Below, in pieces: positions 16,213 to 25,072 of a stretch of DNA of 36,918 nucleotides. The notes beneath the pieces were generated by a model. It did no database searches. It was not told the origin of the DNA and worked only from the letters and a program-made list of their open reading frames with translations. The first letter of the stretch is position 1; each line of letters opens with the position of its first letter. This stretch comes from Burkholderiaceae bacterium. Lineage in GTDB: Bacteria > Pseudomonadota > Gammaproteobacteria > Burkholderiales > Burkholderiaceae. Location: NCBI GenBank assembly GCA_028871175.1, contig JAGWNU010000013.1:1-36918 (forward strand), given 5' to 3'. A program made the position numbers and the translations under genes.

Positions 16213-17568
16213 TCAGCTCTCCAGAATGTGCACGGCGTGCGGGGCGAGTTCAGCGGGAATCAACGTCGACGCCACGGCGATGATCTCGCGCGCGCTCTTG
16301 GTCGCGCCGCCGCCGCCGGACGGGCCGCACGTCAGCAGGGTTTCGACTTCGTTGCCGATGCGCACGGCTTCGGCCATCGACTCGGTGCGCGCGGCCACGC
16401 GCACGCGCACTTCGTACGGTTCGGCATCGGTGCGAGAGAGGGCTGCACCGTGCAGCGCATCCACGCCGATCAGCTCGAAGCGCGTTTCCGTCATCTGCAC
16501 GCCGGTCAGCGCCAACCGCTCGCGCACGATGTCGAGCGCCAGCTTGCCGCGCGCCACCGCGTTGGGGCCGGCATAGCTGATCTGACCTTCGCCGATATAG
16601 CTGTCGAGATAGCCGATCGAAACCTTCAACTGGCCCGTGCGCGGTGTGCCGGTGGCGCCTTCAATGACGACGCGGTCTTTGCCGCCGCTGTGCATGCGCA
16701 CGTTGGAGAAGTCCGCCACCACGTCTGGCGTGAGGTACCGCGCCGGGTCATGGATCTCGTACAGCAACTGTTCCTTGCACGTAGCTTCGGTGACGAGGCC
16801 GCCAGCCGTGGCGACTTTGGTGATGAGCACCGAGCCGCCTTCACCCACTTCGCCAATCGGAAAGCCCAGGCGCGCAAGGTCGGGTACGTCCTTGATGCCG
16901 GGGTCGGCAAAGTAGCCGCCCGTGATTTGCCCCGCGCATTCGAGCAAATGCCCGGCAAGCGTGCCGCAGCCCAGGCGATGCCAATCGTCCATGCGCCATC
17001 CAAAGGCGTGGATGAGCGGCCCGAGCGCGAGCGCCGGATCGGCCACGCGCCCGGTGATGACGACGTCCGCGCCTTGCGCCAGCGCATCGACAATGCCTTG
17101 CGCACCGAGATACGCATTGGCTGACACCATGCGCGCGTGCAGCGACGCGACCGGGGCGCTGCCATCCATCAGCGTGAAGTCCTGGCCGCGGGTTTGCAGC
17201 AGGTCGAACACATCGTCGCCGGTCACTGCTGCCACGCGCAGCTTCAGGCCCAGCTCGCGGGCGATGTCGCGCGTGCGCTCCGCCGCCGCCTGCGGGTTGG
17301 CCGCGCCCATGTTGGTGACGATGCGGATACCGCGTGCCGCGCATGCCGGCAGCACGGCGCGCATGCGCGCTTCGAGCAGTGGGTCGTAGCCATGCGACGG
17401 GTCTTTGCGGCGCACCTGCTGCGCGAGCGCGATGGTGCGCTCGGCCAGGCACTCGAACATCAGCACGTCGATGTCGCCGTGCTCTGCGAGCTCCAGCGCC
17501 GGTTCGATGCGGTCGCCCGAATAACCGGCGCCGCCGCCGATGCGGAATGTTTTCAACGCGGTCTGCAT
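16213..17568 (-). CDS. AtuA family protein (DUF1446; acyclic terpene utilisation-type)
   Basis: This 451-residue protein is the N-terminal DUF1446/AtuA domain as a stand-alone gene. Landmarks are IGGGAGYSGDRIEPALELAEHGDIDVLMFECLAERTIALAQ near the start, IRIVTNMGAANPQAAAE, VITGRVADPALALGPL, and a C-terminal CGPSGGGGATKSARE. AtuA was named from citronellol/geraniol catabolism in Pseudomonas, but its reaction is not established. Here it is paired with a citrate-type transporter, so a role in metabolising a polycarboxylate or a derived acyl-CoA is more likely than terpene use (inference). The start is 4 bp downstream of the transporter stop. Confidence 0.88.
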   Translation of the reverse strand: MQTALKTFRIGGGAGYSGDRIEPALELAEHGDIDVLMFECLAERTIALAQQVRRKDPSHGYDPLLEARMRAVLPACAARGIRIVTNMGAANPQAAAERTRDIARELGLKLRVAAVTGDDVFDLLQTRGQDFTLMDGSAPVASLHARMVSANAYLGAQGIVDALAQGADVVITGRVADPALALGPLIHAFGWRMDDWHRLGCGTLAGHLLECAGQITGGYFADPGIKDVPDLARLGFPIGEVGEGGSVLITKVATAGGLVTEATCKEQLLYEIHDPARYLTPDVVADFSNVRMHSGGKDRVVIEGATGTPRTGQLKVSIGYLDSYIGEGQISYAGPNAVARGKLALDIVRERLALTGVQMTETRFELIGVDALHGAALSRTDAEPYEVRVRVAARTESMAEAVRIGNEVETLLTCGPSGGGGATKSAREIIAVASTLIPAELAPHAVHILES

Positions 17569-17572
17569 GCCA

Positions 17573-18871
17573 TCACCACGGAAGCACGCCCAGCACCACG
17601 GCCACTGCGGTCATCAGCAGCGAGGCACCGAACAGGAAGGGGATCGAGAATTTCTGGTGGTCGGCCAGCTCGATGCCGCACAGGCCCACCACGAGGAAGG
17701 TCGCCGGCGTGAGCGGGCTGACCGGGAAGCCGGTAGTCATCTGGCCGAGCACGGCGGCCTGCGCCACATGCACCGGCGCAACCCCCAGCATCTTCGATGC
17801 TTCTGCCACAACCGGCAGCACGCCGAAGTAGAACGAATCCGGATCGAACAGCAGCGACAGCGGCATCGACAGCACCCCCAGCACCACCGGAATGTGGTGT
17901 GCCATGCCGGGCGGAATGAAGTCGACCGCCGTCTTCGCCATCGCCGTGAGCATGCCGGACTTGCTCATGATGCCGGTGAACACGCCTGCCGCCAGCAGAA
18001 TGCTCGCCATCATCAACGCGGCCTTGGCGTGGGCGTCCACCCGCTGGCGCTGCTGATCGACATTCGGGTAGTTGATGAGCAGCGCGGCCACCACGCCCAG
18101 CATGAACATCACCACCGGGTCGACCTTGCCGCTCACCATCACGCCCATCACGACGACGGTAAGGATGATGTTGATCCAGAAATTGCGCGGGCGGCGCAGC
18201 GCCTGTTCTGCATCTGACAGCGGGCGTGCAACGACTTGCGCGCCACCAGCGTGGTTGGTGAGGCCCAAGCGTTTTTCTTCACGCTTGCCCAGCAGCCATG
18301 CGCACGCGAACACGAAGATGAGCCCCGCAATCTGCACCGGGATCAGCGGGTTGAAGATGTCCGTGACGGGCATGTGCAGGGATGCGGATGCGCGAATCAT
18401 TGGCCCGGTCCACGGCAGGAAGTTCACGCCGCAGGCCATCGACGTCACGCACGCCAGGATGCGGCGGTCCATGCCCAGCCGATCGTACAGCGGCAGCATG
18501 GCAGGAATGGTGATCAGGAACGCCACCGCGCCCGAGCCGTCCAGATGGATCAGCAGCGCCAGTAGCGCCGAGCCCACCACGATGCGCGGCGGGCGGCTGC
18601 CCACAGTGCGCAGGATGCGGTCGATGATCGGGTCCAGCATGCCGGCGTCGGTGACGATGCCGAAGTACAGGATGGCGAAGATGAACATCCCCGCGACGGG
18701 CGCGACGTCCTTGATGCCGCCGATGATGAACTTGCTGGTGTTCAACCCGAAGCCGCCCACGAGCGCGGCGATGACGGGAATGGCAATGAGCGCGACCAGC
18801 GGTGACATGCGCTTCGTCAGGATGACGACAAACAGCGCCACGATGGTCAGCAGCCCGAGCAGTGCGAGCAT
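17573..18871 (-). CDS. CitMHS family citrate/divalent-cation symporter-like transporter
   Basis: The 432-residue protein has about 12 hydrophobic segments and family landmarks of CitMHS transporters: MLALLGLLTIVALFVVILTKRMSPLVALI at the start, IHLDGSGAVAFLITIPAMLPLYDRL, SMACGVNFLPWTGP, and near the end LFDPDSFYFGVLPVVAEASKMLG. Relatives transport citrate complexed to Mg2+, Ca2+ or other metals with H+. The exact tricarboxylate is not predictable. It is the first gene of a four-gene operon with AtuA, the AtuA-related protein and LysR. It is divergent from a hydrolase gene, with 190 bp between the starts. Confidence 0.9.
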   Translation of the reverse strand: MLALLGLLTIVALFVVILTKRMSPLVALIAIPVIAALVGGFGLNTSKFIIGGIKDVAPVAGMFIFAILYFGIVTDAGMLDPIIDRILRTVGSRPPRIVVGSALLALLIHLDGSGAVAFLITIPAMLPLYDRLGMDRRILACVTSMACGVNFLPWTGPMIRASASLHMPVTDIFNPLIPVQIAGLIFVFACAWLLGKREEKRLGLTNHAGGAQVVARPLSDAEQALRRPRNFWINIILTVVVMGVMVSGKVDPVVMFMLGVVAALLINYPNVDQQRQRVDAHAKAALMMASILLAAGVFTGIMSKSGMLTAMAKTAVDFIPPGMAHHIPVVLGVLSMPLSLLFDPDSFYFGVLPVVAEASKMLGVAPVHVAQAAVLGQMTTGFPVSPLTPATFLVVGLCGIELADHQKFSIPFLFGASLLMTAVAVVLGVLPW

Positions 18872-19061
18872 GGTCTCCTCCGAGTTTTTTGGATTCGGAA
18901 CCCCTGTTGGCGGGATTTAGGAGCGACTGTAGAAGTTGGCGATCTGCCTGTGAAACAGAATATTTGGATCGATTGATTGAATTGTTGAATGAATGGCTCC
19001 GGCAGGGCTCGCCGAATGGCGGCAGAATCTGTCGCGTTTTCGATGCCCGATCCAACGTCAC

Positions 19062-19610
19062 ATGAGCGCTCCTGCGACCGTCCTGATCCTGCCCGGCTGG
19101 CAGAACTCCGGCCCTGAACATTGGCAATCCCGCTGGGAGCGGCGGCATGGCGACCGTCGAGTGCAGCAGCGTGAGTGGTTCACCCCCAAGTGCGCCGACT
19201 GGGTCGCGGCTCTCGATGCGGCCGTTGCGGCCGCGCCGGGCGACGTCGTGCTGGTGGCGCACAGTCTGGGCTGCATGCTGACCGCGCATTGGGCGGCGGT
19301 GTCCGCTCACACGGGCCGCGTACGCGGTGCCCTGCTGGTCGCCCCGCCGCAGCTTGACCGCGCTGACGCGCCGCCGGAACTGGCCGATTTCCGCCCGGTG
19401 CCGCAGCAGCGCCTGCCGTTTCCGGCCACGCTCATTTTCAGTGGCAACGATCCGTTCAGCGATGCCGCGTGGAGCCGCCATCAGGCTGACGTGTGGGGCG
19501 CCCAACCCATCGATCTGGGTGCGCGGGGCCATATCAACGCGGAATCGGGCCTGGGCGACTGGCCGGAAGCGCGCGCCATTGTTGCCAAGTGGACCAAAAG
19601 CCCCACCTGA
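19062..19610 (+). CDS. RBBP9/YdeN-family serine hydrolase
   Basis: A 182-residue small alpha/beta hydrolase. It has LILPGWQNSGPEHWQSRWE at the start, the nucleophile elbow AHSLG with S68, D130 in SGNDPF, and H157 in RGHINAESGLGDW, which is the signature end of the RBBP9/YdeN group. These are cytoplasmic hydrolases of unknown physiological substrate. ATG 19062 starts at the conserved strand 1. It is divergent from the CitMHS operon and followed 51 bp later by the cadA ATPase gene. Confidence 0.88.
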   Translation: MSAPATVLILPGWQNSGPEHWQSRWERRHGDRRVQQREWFTPKCADWVAALDAAVAAAPGDVVLVAHSLGCMLTAHWAAVSAHTGRVRGALLVAPPQLDRADAPPELADFRPVPQQRLPFPATLIFSGNDPFSDAAWSRHQADVWGAQPIDLGARGHINAESGLGDWPEARAIVAKWTKSPT

Positions 19611-19624
19611 AAGGAAAGGTAGGC

Positions 19625-19655
19625 TTGACCCTGGAGCTTCTTCAGGGTTTTGAAT
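19625..19655 (+). promoter_or_regulatory. MerR-type promoter and operator of cadA
   Basis: A -35 TTGACC (19625-19630) and a -10 TTGAAT (19650-19655) are separated by 19 bp, the long spacer characteristic of MerR-family activated promoters. The spacer holds the dyad ACCCTG-N9-CAGGGT (19628-19648), with two further matching pairs inside. This is the layout of CadR/PbrR/ZntR sites. The cognate regulator is encoded at 22065-22535. Transcription should start about 19661-19663, that is, at the cadA ATG. Confidence 0.82.
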
Positions 19656-19661
19656 GGAGGC

Positions 19662-22013
19662 ATGAAACCGGATCACGCCCCCTCCCTGCCTTCCCGCGAC
19701 CATGCCGCCAAGCCGGAAACGTCCGGCTGCGGTGGGTGCTGCGGCCACGATCAGTTGGTTGCGACAGACACCTCCCGTCATGCTCATGACCACGATCACA
19801 ACCACGCGCACGAAGCGGATGCGCCTGTTGATGCCGCCGCACGCGCCAGGGCCACCGGCCGCACGACCGTGCGCATCGAGCAGATGGACTGCCCGACCGA
19901 GGAGCGCATGATCCGCACCAAGCTGGGCAGCGCCGAGGGTGTGGTCGCGCTGGAGTTCAACCTGCTGGAGCGCCATCTCACCATCCATCACACCGTAGAT
20001 GACGTGACGCCCTTCCTCGAAGCGTTGCGCGCCATCGGCATGGGTGGCGAGGTGCTGGAAGCGCACGATCGCGCTGCCGCCGCGCCTGCGGAACCTGCCG
20101 GCATTTCGCGCCGCACGTGGCTGCTGGGCGCGGGCGGCGTGGCCGCGTTTGGCGCCGAGGTCATCGCCTGGTCGCTGGGTGATCATGCATGGCCGGTGCT
20201 GGCCTTGGCGCTGGCCTCCATCGCGCTGGCCGGCGGCCCGACGCTGCGCAAGGGCTGGATTGCCTTGCGCGCGCTCACGTTCAACATCAACTTCCTGATG
20301 GCGGTGGCCGTGATCGGCGCGCTGCTGATCGGCAAGTGGGCCGAGGCGGCCATGGTGATCTTCCTGTTTGCCGTGGCGGAGGCCATCGAGGCCCGTGCGC
20401 TGGTGCGCGCCCGCGATGCAGTGCGCGCGCTCACCGCCATTGCGCCCGACACTGCAGAACTGGCTGACGGCAATGGCGGATGGCGCGACGTGGCGGTTGA
20501 AGCAGTCGGCATCGGCGCGCGCCTGCGTGTGCGGACGGGCAGCCGCGTGCCGGTCGACGCGCGCATTGTCAGCGGCCGTGCGGCGCTCGACGAATCCCCC
20601 GTGACCGGCGAGAGCCTGCCGGTGGAGAAGACCATTGGCGACACTGTCCTGGCCGGCACCATCGTCACCGATGGCGTGATCGAGGCGCAGGCCACGGCCG
20701 TGGCGGCCGACAGTACGCTTGCCCGTATTGCCGGCGCCATCCAGCAAGCGCAGGCGCAGCGCGCGCCCACGCAGCGCTTTGTCGACCGGTTTTCGTCCAT
20801 CTACACGCCGGCGATGATGGTGCTGGCGCTGGCGGTTGCCGTCATCGGGCCGCTGGTCACTACCGAAGGCTGGCTGGCGTGGACGTACCGCGCGCTCGTG
20901 CTGCTGGTGATTGCCTGCCCGTGCGCGCTGGTCATTTCCACACCCGTGACGGTCGTGAGCGGCCTGGCTGCGGCTGCGCGGCGTGGCATCGTCGTCAAGG
21001 GTGGCGTCTATCTGGAGAGTGGCAGGCGCCTGCGCGCGCTGACGCTCGACAAGACCGGCACGCTCACCACAGGGCGCCCCGTGCTTGACGCCGTGATGTT
21101 GCCGGACGGTTCACGCCGAGCCGTCGCTGAACTGCATGCAACGACGGACGCGGCACACCTGCGCGCGCTTGCGGTGGCTGCGGCGCTGGACGCCAACACG
21201 ACACACCCGATTGCGGTGGCGATCGTGCAGGCCGCAGCCGCACACGGCGCGGTCGCGGCAGGCGCCATCCAAGACCTTTCCGTGCTGCCTGGCCGTGGTG
21301 TGGCCGGCACGCTCGGCGGCGTGCGCTGGCATCTTGGGAACGCGGCCCTCGTGGCAGACCGCGGCTTCGATACGTCGGCCTGGCGCGCGGCGGCCAATCG
21401 GCTGCAGGCCGAGGGCATGTCCGCCGTCACGCTGTGCGATGCAGGCGGCGCCGTGGCCTTGTTCGGCGTGCGCGACCGCGAGCGCCCGGAAAGTGCCCAG
21501 GCCATCGCCGATTTGCGCGCGCTGGGCGTGCTGCCTGTCATGATTACCGGGGATGACCGCCGCGCGGCGCAGGCGATCGCCAGGACGGTCGGTATCGATC
21601 AGGTGCGCGCAGAACAGCTGCCCGAAGACAAGCAGCGCGTGGTTGGGGAACTTGCCGAGCAGCATGGTTTCGTCGGCATGGTGGGCGATGGCATCAACGA
21701 CGCACCGGCGCTTGCGCGTGCCGATATTGGCTTTGCCATGGGCGCGGCCGGTACCGCAACGGCGCTCGAAGCCGCCGATGTCGCCATCATGGACGACGAC
21801 CCGCGCAAGCTCGCGAGCTTCATCCGCATCAGCCGTCGCACGGTTGCGGTGCTGCGTCAGAACATTGCCCTGGCGCTGGGCATCAAGGCTGTGTTCCTCG
21901 CGCTCGCGGTGATGGGCGAGGCTACGCTGTGGATGGCGATCTTCGCCGATGTGGGCGCAAGCCTGCTGGTCGTCTTCAACGGGCTGCGGGTGATGCGCAC
22001 GCGCGCTGCGTGA
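19662..22013 (+). CDS. cadA: Zn/Cd/Pb-exporting P1B-type ATPase
   Basis: This P1B-2 ATPase has 783 residues from ATG 19662. It has an N-terminal cysteine/histidine-rich metal-binding tail (C23, C26, C27; His cluster about 40-50), then an HMA-like domain with one cysteine, MDCPTEE (C77), typical of Cd/Pb/Zn exporters. Next come the A-domain TGES motif, the CPC transport motif at 419-421 (IACPCALVIS), the phosphorylated D463 in DKTGTLT, TGDDRRA, and GDGINDAP. It pumps divalent heavy metals from the cytoplasm to the periplasm. A GGAGG lies only one base before this ATG, too close to serve, and the MerR-type promoter places the mRNA 5' end at the ATG. A TTG at 19650 falls inside the -10 and is unlikely to be used. 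Confidence 0.92.
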   Translation: MKPDHAPSLPSRDHAAKPETSGCGGCCGHDQLVATDTSRHAHDHDHNHAHEADAPVDAAARARATGRTTVRIEQMDCPTEERMIRTKLGSAEGVVALEFNLLERHLTIHHTVDDVTPFLEALRAIGMGGEVLEAHDRAAAAPAEPAGISRRTWLLGAGGVAAFGAEVIAWSLGDHAWPVLALALASIALAGGPTLRKGWIALRALTFNINFLMAVAVIGALLIGKWAEAAMVIFLFAVAEAIEARALVRARDAVRALTAIAPDTAELADGNGGWRDVAVEAVGIGARLRVRTGSRVPVDARIVSGRAALDESPVTGESLPVEKTIGDTVLAGTIVTDGVIEAQATAVAADSTLARIAGAIQQAQAQRAPTQRFVDRFSSIYTPAMMVLALAVAVIGPLVTTEGWLAWTYRALVLLVIACPCALVISTPVTVVSGLAAAARRGIVVKGGVYLESGRRLRALTLDKTGTLTTGRPVLDAVMLPDGSRRAVAELHATTDAAHLRALAVAAALDANTTHPIAVAIVQAAAAHGAVAAGAIQDLSVLPGRGVAGTLGGVRWHLGNAALVADRGFDTSAWRAAANRLQAEGMSAVTLCDAGGAVALFGVRDRERPESAQAIADLRALGVLPVMITGDDRRAAQAIARTVGIDQVRAEQLPEDKQRVVGELAEQHGFVGMVGDGINDAPALARADIGFAMGAAGTATALEAADVAIMDDDPRKLASFIRISRRTVAVLRQNIALALGIKAVFLALAVMGEATLWMAIFADVGASLLVVFNGLRVMRTRAA

Positions 22014-22064
22014 TCGCTCGGCCGCTTCTGCCTGGGCGCCCTGATGGCAAGCGCAGGGCGCGGG

Positions 22065-22535
22065 TCAGCGATGCACCCCGCGGATGTGCCGATGGCTGTG
22101 TTCGGCGTCGCCGTGGTCGTGGCCGTGAGGGTTCGCTGCGACCGGCTCTTCATGCAGGGATTGCAACACGCCGCATTCGGCCACGGACGCCGCCGTCGTG
22201 CAGCGCCGGCCAATCGCCTCGATCTGGCGCCTGAGCTCGGTCAGTTCGGCGATGCGCGTTTCCACGTGGCGCAGGTGTTCATCGAGCAGGTTGTTGATCT
22301 CTTCGCACGAGGCCTGCGGGTTGGCCTGCAATTCGAGCAGCCGGTGGATTTCAGTGTGTGCCATGTCGAGCGACCGGCACTTCGCAATGAAGGCCAGTTG
22401 CTCGGCATGTTCGGCTGAGTAGACGCGGTAGTTGTTGGCGGCGCGCGCCGGCGGCGGCAGCAGGCCCTGCGCCTCATAGAAGCGGATGGTTTCGATGCTG
22501 ATGCCCGTGCGCTGGGCGAGCTCGCCAATTTTCAT
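22065..22535 (-). CDS. cadR: Cd(II)/Pb(II)-responsive MerR-family regulator
   Basis: This 156-residue MerR protein has a winged helix at residues 1-70 (MKIGELAQRTGISIETIRFYE) and a long dimerisation helix. It has the three cysteines expected of CadR/PbrR sensors: one in AKCRSLDM, one in SCEEINNL and one in ECGVLQ. It also has a histidine-rich C-terminal tail (HGHDHGDAEHSHRH), as in Pseudomonas CadR. It activates the cadA promoter by unwinding its 19-bp spacer. Here it is convergent with cadA, not divergent as in many relatives, and lies 17 bp downstream of the cysteine-rich protein gene, so it is probably co-transcribed with that gene. Confidence 0.9.
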   Translation of the reverse strand: MKIGELAQRTGISIETIRFYEAQGLLPPPARAANNYRVYSAEHAEQLAFIAKCRSLDMAHTEIHRLLELQANPQASCEEINNLLDEHLRHVETRIAELTELRRQIEAIGRRCTTAASVAECGVLQSLHEEPVAANPHGHDHGDAEHSHRHIRGVHR

Positions 22536-22552
22536 ACGCGTTTGCGGGAAGG

Positions 22553-22939
22553 TCAGAAGACGGTGGGTTCGGTGGTTACGGCTTCGACACCGGCCACCTT
22601 CAGGCAAGCGTCCAGGCAGGCGCGACACGCCGCTGCGCAGGCCGTGCAATGGCCCTGGTCGTGATGATCGCATGCTTCGGCGCACTGGCTGCAGATCTCG
22701 GCGCAGTCTTCGAGCAGCAGCTCTGCGAACTCACTGTTGCGCTCCAGGAAGGCGCGGGTCACGGCGCAGTATTGCGCGCAATCCGTGCACACGCTGATGC
22801 AGCGTGCCATGGCTTCGGCGTGGCCGTTCTTGTTGCATTCCGTCGCGCAATGATTGCAAGCGTTTTCACAGGCCTGGAGCGCCTGGACCACACTGGCAAA
22901 ACGCTTGGCATTCTCTTTCGCGGTCGGACGATTGGTCAT
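22553..22939 (-). CDS. Four-helix bundle metal-binding protein (Csp/DUF326 family)
   Basis: The 128-residue protein carries 17 cysteines arranged in CxxxCxxC-type repeats on successive helices (CENACNHCATEC, CISVCTDCAQYC, CAEICSQCAEAC, CTACAAACRACLDAC). This is the pattern of copper-storage proteins (Csp), which bind many Cu(I) ions inside a four-helix bundle. There is no signal or Tat peptide, so it is the cytosolic type (Csp3-like). GGAGA precedes the ATG at 22939. It precedes cadR in the same orientation, which suggests that it may buffer Cd, Pb or Zn as well as Cu (inference). Confidence 0.9.
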   Translation of the reverse strand: MTNRPTAKENAKRFASVVQALQACENACNHCATECNKNGHAEAMARCISVCTDCAQYCAVTRAFLERNSEFAELLLEDCAEICSQCAEACDHHDQGHCTACAAACRACLDACLKVAGVEAVTTEPTVF

Positions 22940-22987
22940 GTCGGTTCTCCTTGGGCGGTGGATGTGCACGCTCGCGCGCTTTGGACA

Positions 22988-23019
22988 GGATGAGCCCAGG
23001 CGTCGCCTGGGACCCATCC
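22988..23019. terminator. GC-rich hairpin between leuA and the csp-cadR unit
   Basis: CCCAGGC-GTC-GCCTGGG with flanking GGATG / CATCC forms a strong stem-loop about 50-80 bases after the leuA stop. On the leuA strand it lacks a T-run, so it may be a Rho-dependent end, an mRNA-stabilising hairpin, or part of the csp 5' region. Confidence 0.4.
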
Positions 23020-23066
23020 CTTCAATTTAGCAACTCGCGCACCACAGCGTGAGGCCGACCTGCGCG

Positions 23067-24779
23067 TTACGCTACCGTTGCCTGGGCACTACTGCGGCGC
23101 AGCATGCCTTGGCCGGTGCGTGCGATCAGGCGATTGACCCCGCCCACCACGGCACGAATCGACGCGGTCGTGAGGTTCGCATCCACGCCCACGCCGAACA
23201 CGCTGCCCGCCACGCCTGTTGCCGCCAGTTCCGCAAACGCAATGGCATCGGCGTTGGCGCCCTGGCCCAGCGCACGTTCCTCGTAGTGATGGATCGAGAC
23301 CGGTGCGGTCAGCACATGCGACAGCGCATGCACCAGCGCATCGAGCGGGCCATTGCCGCTGCCTTCGCAAATATGCTCGTGATCGTCGATGTTGACGACC
23401 AGGCGGATGTGCTGGCTGCCATCGTCGCGCTCGGTCAGGCGGTGCGATACGTAGCCGATCGCACCATCGCTGCGCAGGTAAGTCTGCTGAAACAGCGCCC
23501 AGATGTCGGCGCCGGTGGCTTCGCGGCCACTGGCATCGGTCAGCTTTTGCACCGTGCTGCTGAACTCGACCTGCAGGCGGCGCGGCATCGCCACGCCATA
23601 GCCGGATTCCAGCAGATACGCGATGCCGCCCTTGCCCGACTGGCTGTTCACGCGAATGATCGAGTCATACGTGCGGCCAACGTCGGCCGGGTCGATGGGC
23701 AGGTAGGGCATTTCCCACAGCGCATCGGGTTTCTGCACCGCAAAGCCCTTCTTGATGGCGTCCTGGTGCGAGCCCGAGAACGCCGTGAACACCAGGTCGC
23801 CCACGTACGGATGGCGCGGATGCACCGGCAGCTGTGTGCAGTCTTCGCAGGTCCGTGCCACGTCATTGATGTGCGAGAAATCCAGCTCCGGATCCACGCC
23901 TTGCGAATACAGGTTCAACGCCAGCGTGACGAGATCCACGTTTCCGGTGCGCTCGCCGTTGCCGAACAGGCAACCTTCCACGCGATCGGCGCCCGCCATC
24001 ACCGCCAGTTCAGCCGCTGCCACGGCCGTGCCGCGGTCATTGTGCGGATGCACGGAGAGGATGATCGAATCGCGGCGCGCCAGGTTGCGATGCATCCATT
24101 CGATCTGGTCTGCGTAGATGTTTGGCGTGGCCATCTCTACCGTGGCAGGCAGGTTGAAGATGATCTTGTGCTCAGGCGTCGGTTCCCAGACCTCGGTCAC
24201 CGCGTTGCAGACCTCCAGCGCGAAATCCAGCTCGGTGCCGCTGAAGACTTCGGGGCTGTATTGGTACGTCCACTGCGTCTCGGGCATCGTTTCCGCAATC
24301 TCGCGGATCAGCTTGGCGCTTTGCACGGCAATGCGCTTGACGCCCTCGCGGTCGGTGTTGAACACCGTGCGGCGGAACACCGGCGCGGTCGCGTTGTAGA
24401 CATGGATGATGGCGCGCTTCGCGCCGCGCAGCGATTCCATCGTGCGGCGGATCAGGTCTTCGCGCGCCTGCGTCAGCACTTCGATGGCCACGCCGTCGGG
24501 GATGTGTCCACCCTCGATCAGCTCGCGCACAAAATCAAAATCGGTTTGAGAGGCGGCGGGGAAAGCAGCTTCGATTTCCTTGAAGCCGATCTGCACGAGC
24601 ATCTTGAACATGCGCATCTTGCGCTCGGCGTTCATGGGCTCGAACAGGGCCTGGTTGCCGTCGCGCAGGTCCGTGCTCATCCAGATCGGGGCACGGGTGA
24701 TGGTCTTGTTGGGCCAGGTGCGATCGGCGAGGGCGATTGCGGGGAAGGGGCGGTACTTGGTGGCGGGGTTCTTCAACAT
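23067..24779 (-). CDS. leuA: 2-isopropylmalate synthase
   Basis: A 570-residue enzyme that condenses acetyl-CoA with 2-ketoisovalerate, the committed step of leucine synthesis. The length fits the longer LeuA class rather than the approximately 515-residue enterobacterial class. R39-D40 in [11 protein letters not shown] are the catalytic pair. The metal-binding histidines are in [11 protein letters not shown], and [14 protein letters not shown] is the second family signature. The C-terminal domain (about 430-560) is the leucine-binding regulatory domain. The gene is preceded on its own strand by a 281-nt leader that carries a leucine-rich leader peptide, indicating transcriptional or translational attenuation in addition to feedback inhibition. 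Confidence 0.93.
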   Translation of the reverse strand: MLKNPATKYRPFPAIALADRTWPNKTITRAPIWMSTDLRDGNQALFEPMNAERKMRMFKMLVQIGFKEIEAAFPAASQTDFDFVRELIEGGHIPDGVAIEVLTQAREDLIRRTMESLRGAKRAIIHVYNATAPVFRRTVFNTDREGVKRIAVQSAKLIREIAETMPETQWTYQYSPEVFSGTELDFALEVCNAVTEVWEPTPEHKIIFNLPATVEMATPNIYADQIEWMHRNLARRDSIILSVHPHNDRGTAVAAAELAVMAGADRVEGCLFGNGERTGNVDLVTLALNLYSQGVDPELDFSHINDVARTCEDCTQLPVHPRHPYVGDLVFTAFSGSHQDAIKKGFAVQKPDALWEMPYLPIDPADVGRTYDSIIRVNSQSGKGGIAYLLESGYGVAMPRRLQVEFSSTVQKLTDASGREATGADIWALFQQTYLRSDGAIGYVSHRLTERDDGSQHIRLVVNIDDHEHICEGSGNGPLDALVHALSHVLTAPVSIHHYEERALGQGANADAIAFAELAATGVAGSVFGVGVDANLTTASIRAVVGGVNRLIARTGQGMLRRSSAQATVA

Positions 24780-25002
24780 GGGGAGTGCGTCCTGTGAGAT
24801 CGAGATCGGGTTCGTACAACGGGGACGGCCGCGCGGGCGGCGTCCGGGGTGGCCGGAATCGGGTTCGGGATGTGGCGGCCAGACAGCCACGGGCGCGTGG
24901 TCTGGCAACCGGTCAGTAGTCGTAGCGAAAGCGGGATCGAGGCAGGCATGAGCGGCTCCAACGATTCGGCGCACGGACTGCGCCACACACAAGGCCCGTC
25001 GC

Positions 25003-25072
25003 CGCGTAGGGCACGGACCGGTCAAACACCGGAACGAGGGGAAAAGAGAGGTCTACGCGCTTACACGCGTAG
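25003..25072 (-). promoter_or_regulatory. Leu leader RNA with mutually exclusive stems
   Basis: On the leuA strand, segment 1 is CTACGCG (25072-25066, overlapping the last Leu/Arg/Val codons of the leader peptide), segment 2 is CGCGTAG (25059-25053) and segment 3 is again CTACGCG (25009-25003). Segment 2 can pair with either 1 (6-base loop) or 3 (43-base loop), each 7 bp perfect. A smaller hairpin (CCGGT-GTTTG-ACCGG) lies in the 2:3 loop. The rest of 24780-25002 has another 6-bp stem GGCGCA / TGCGCC (24967-24983), but I see no hairpin followed by a U-tract. Confidence 0.6.

Noticed and set aside
18279-20747. Very long open frame on the minus strand opposite cadA and the hydrolase
   Set aside because: It is antisense to three confident genes, is rich in Arg, Gly, His and Gln as expected from GC-rich antisense DNA, and has no domain.
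23049-24797. 582-codon frame on the + strand opposite leuA
   Set aside because: It is a shadow of leuA; its translation is a low-complexity mixture of Arg, His, Ala and Val with no ribosome site.
24967-24983. Stem GGCGCA-GTCCG-TGCGCC as the leu terminator
   Set aside because: It is a perfect 6-bp stem but is not followed by a U-tract, so intrinsic termination is not supported.
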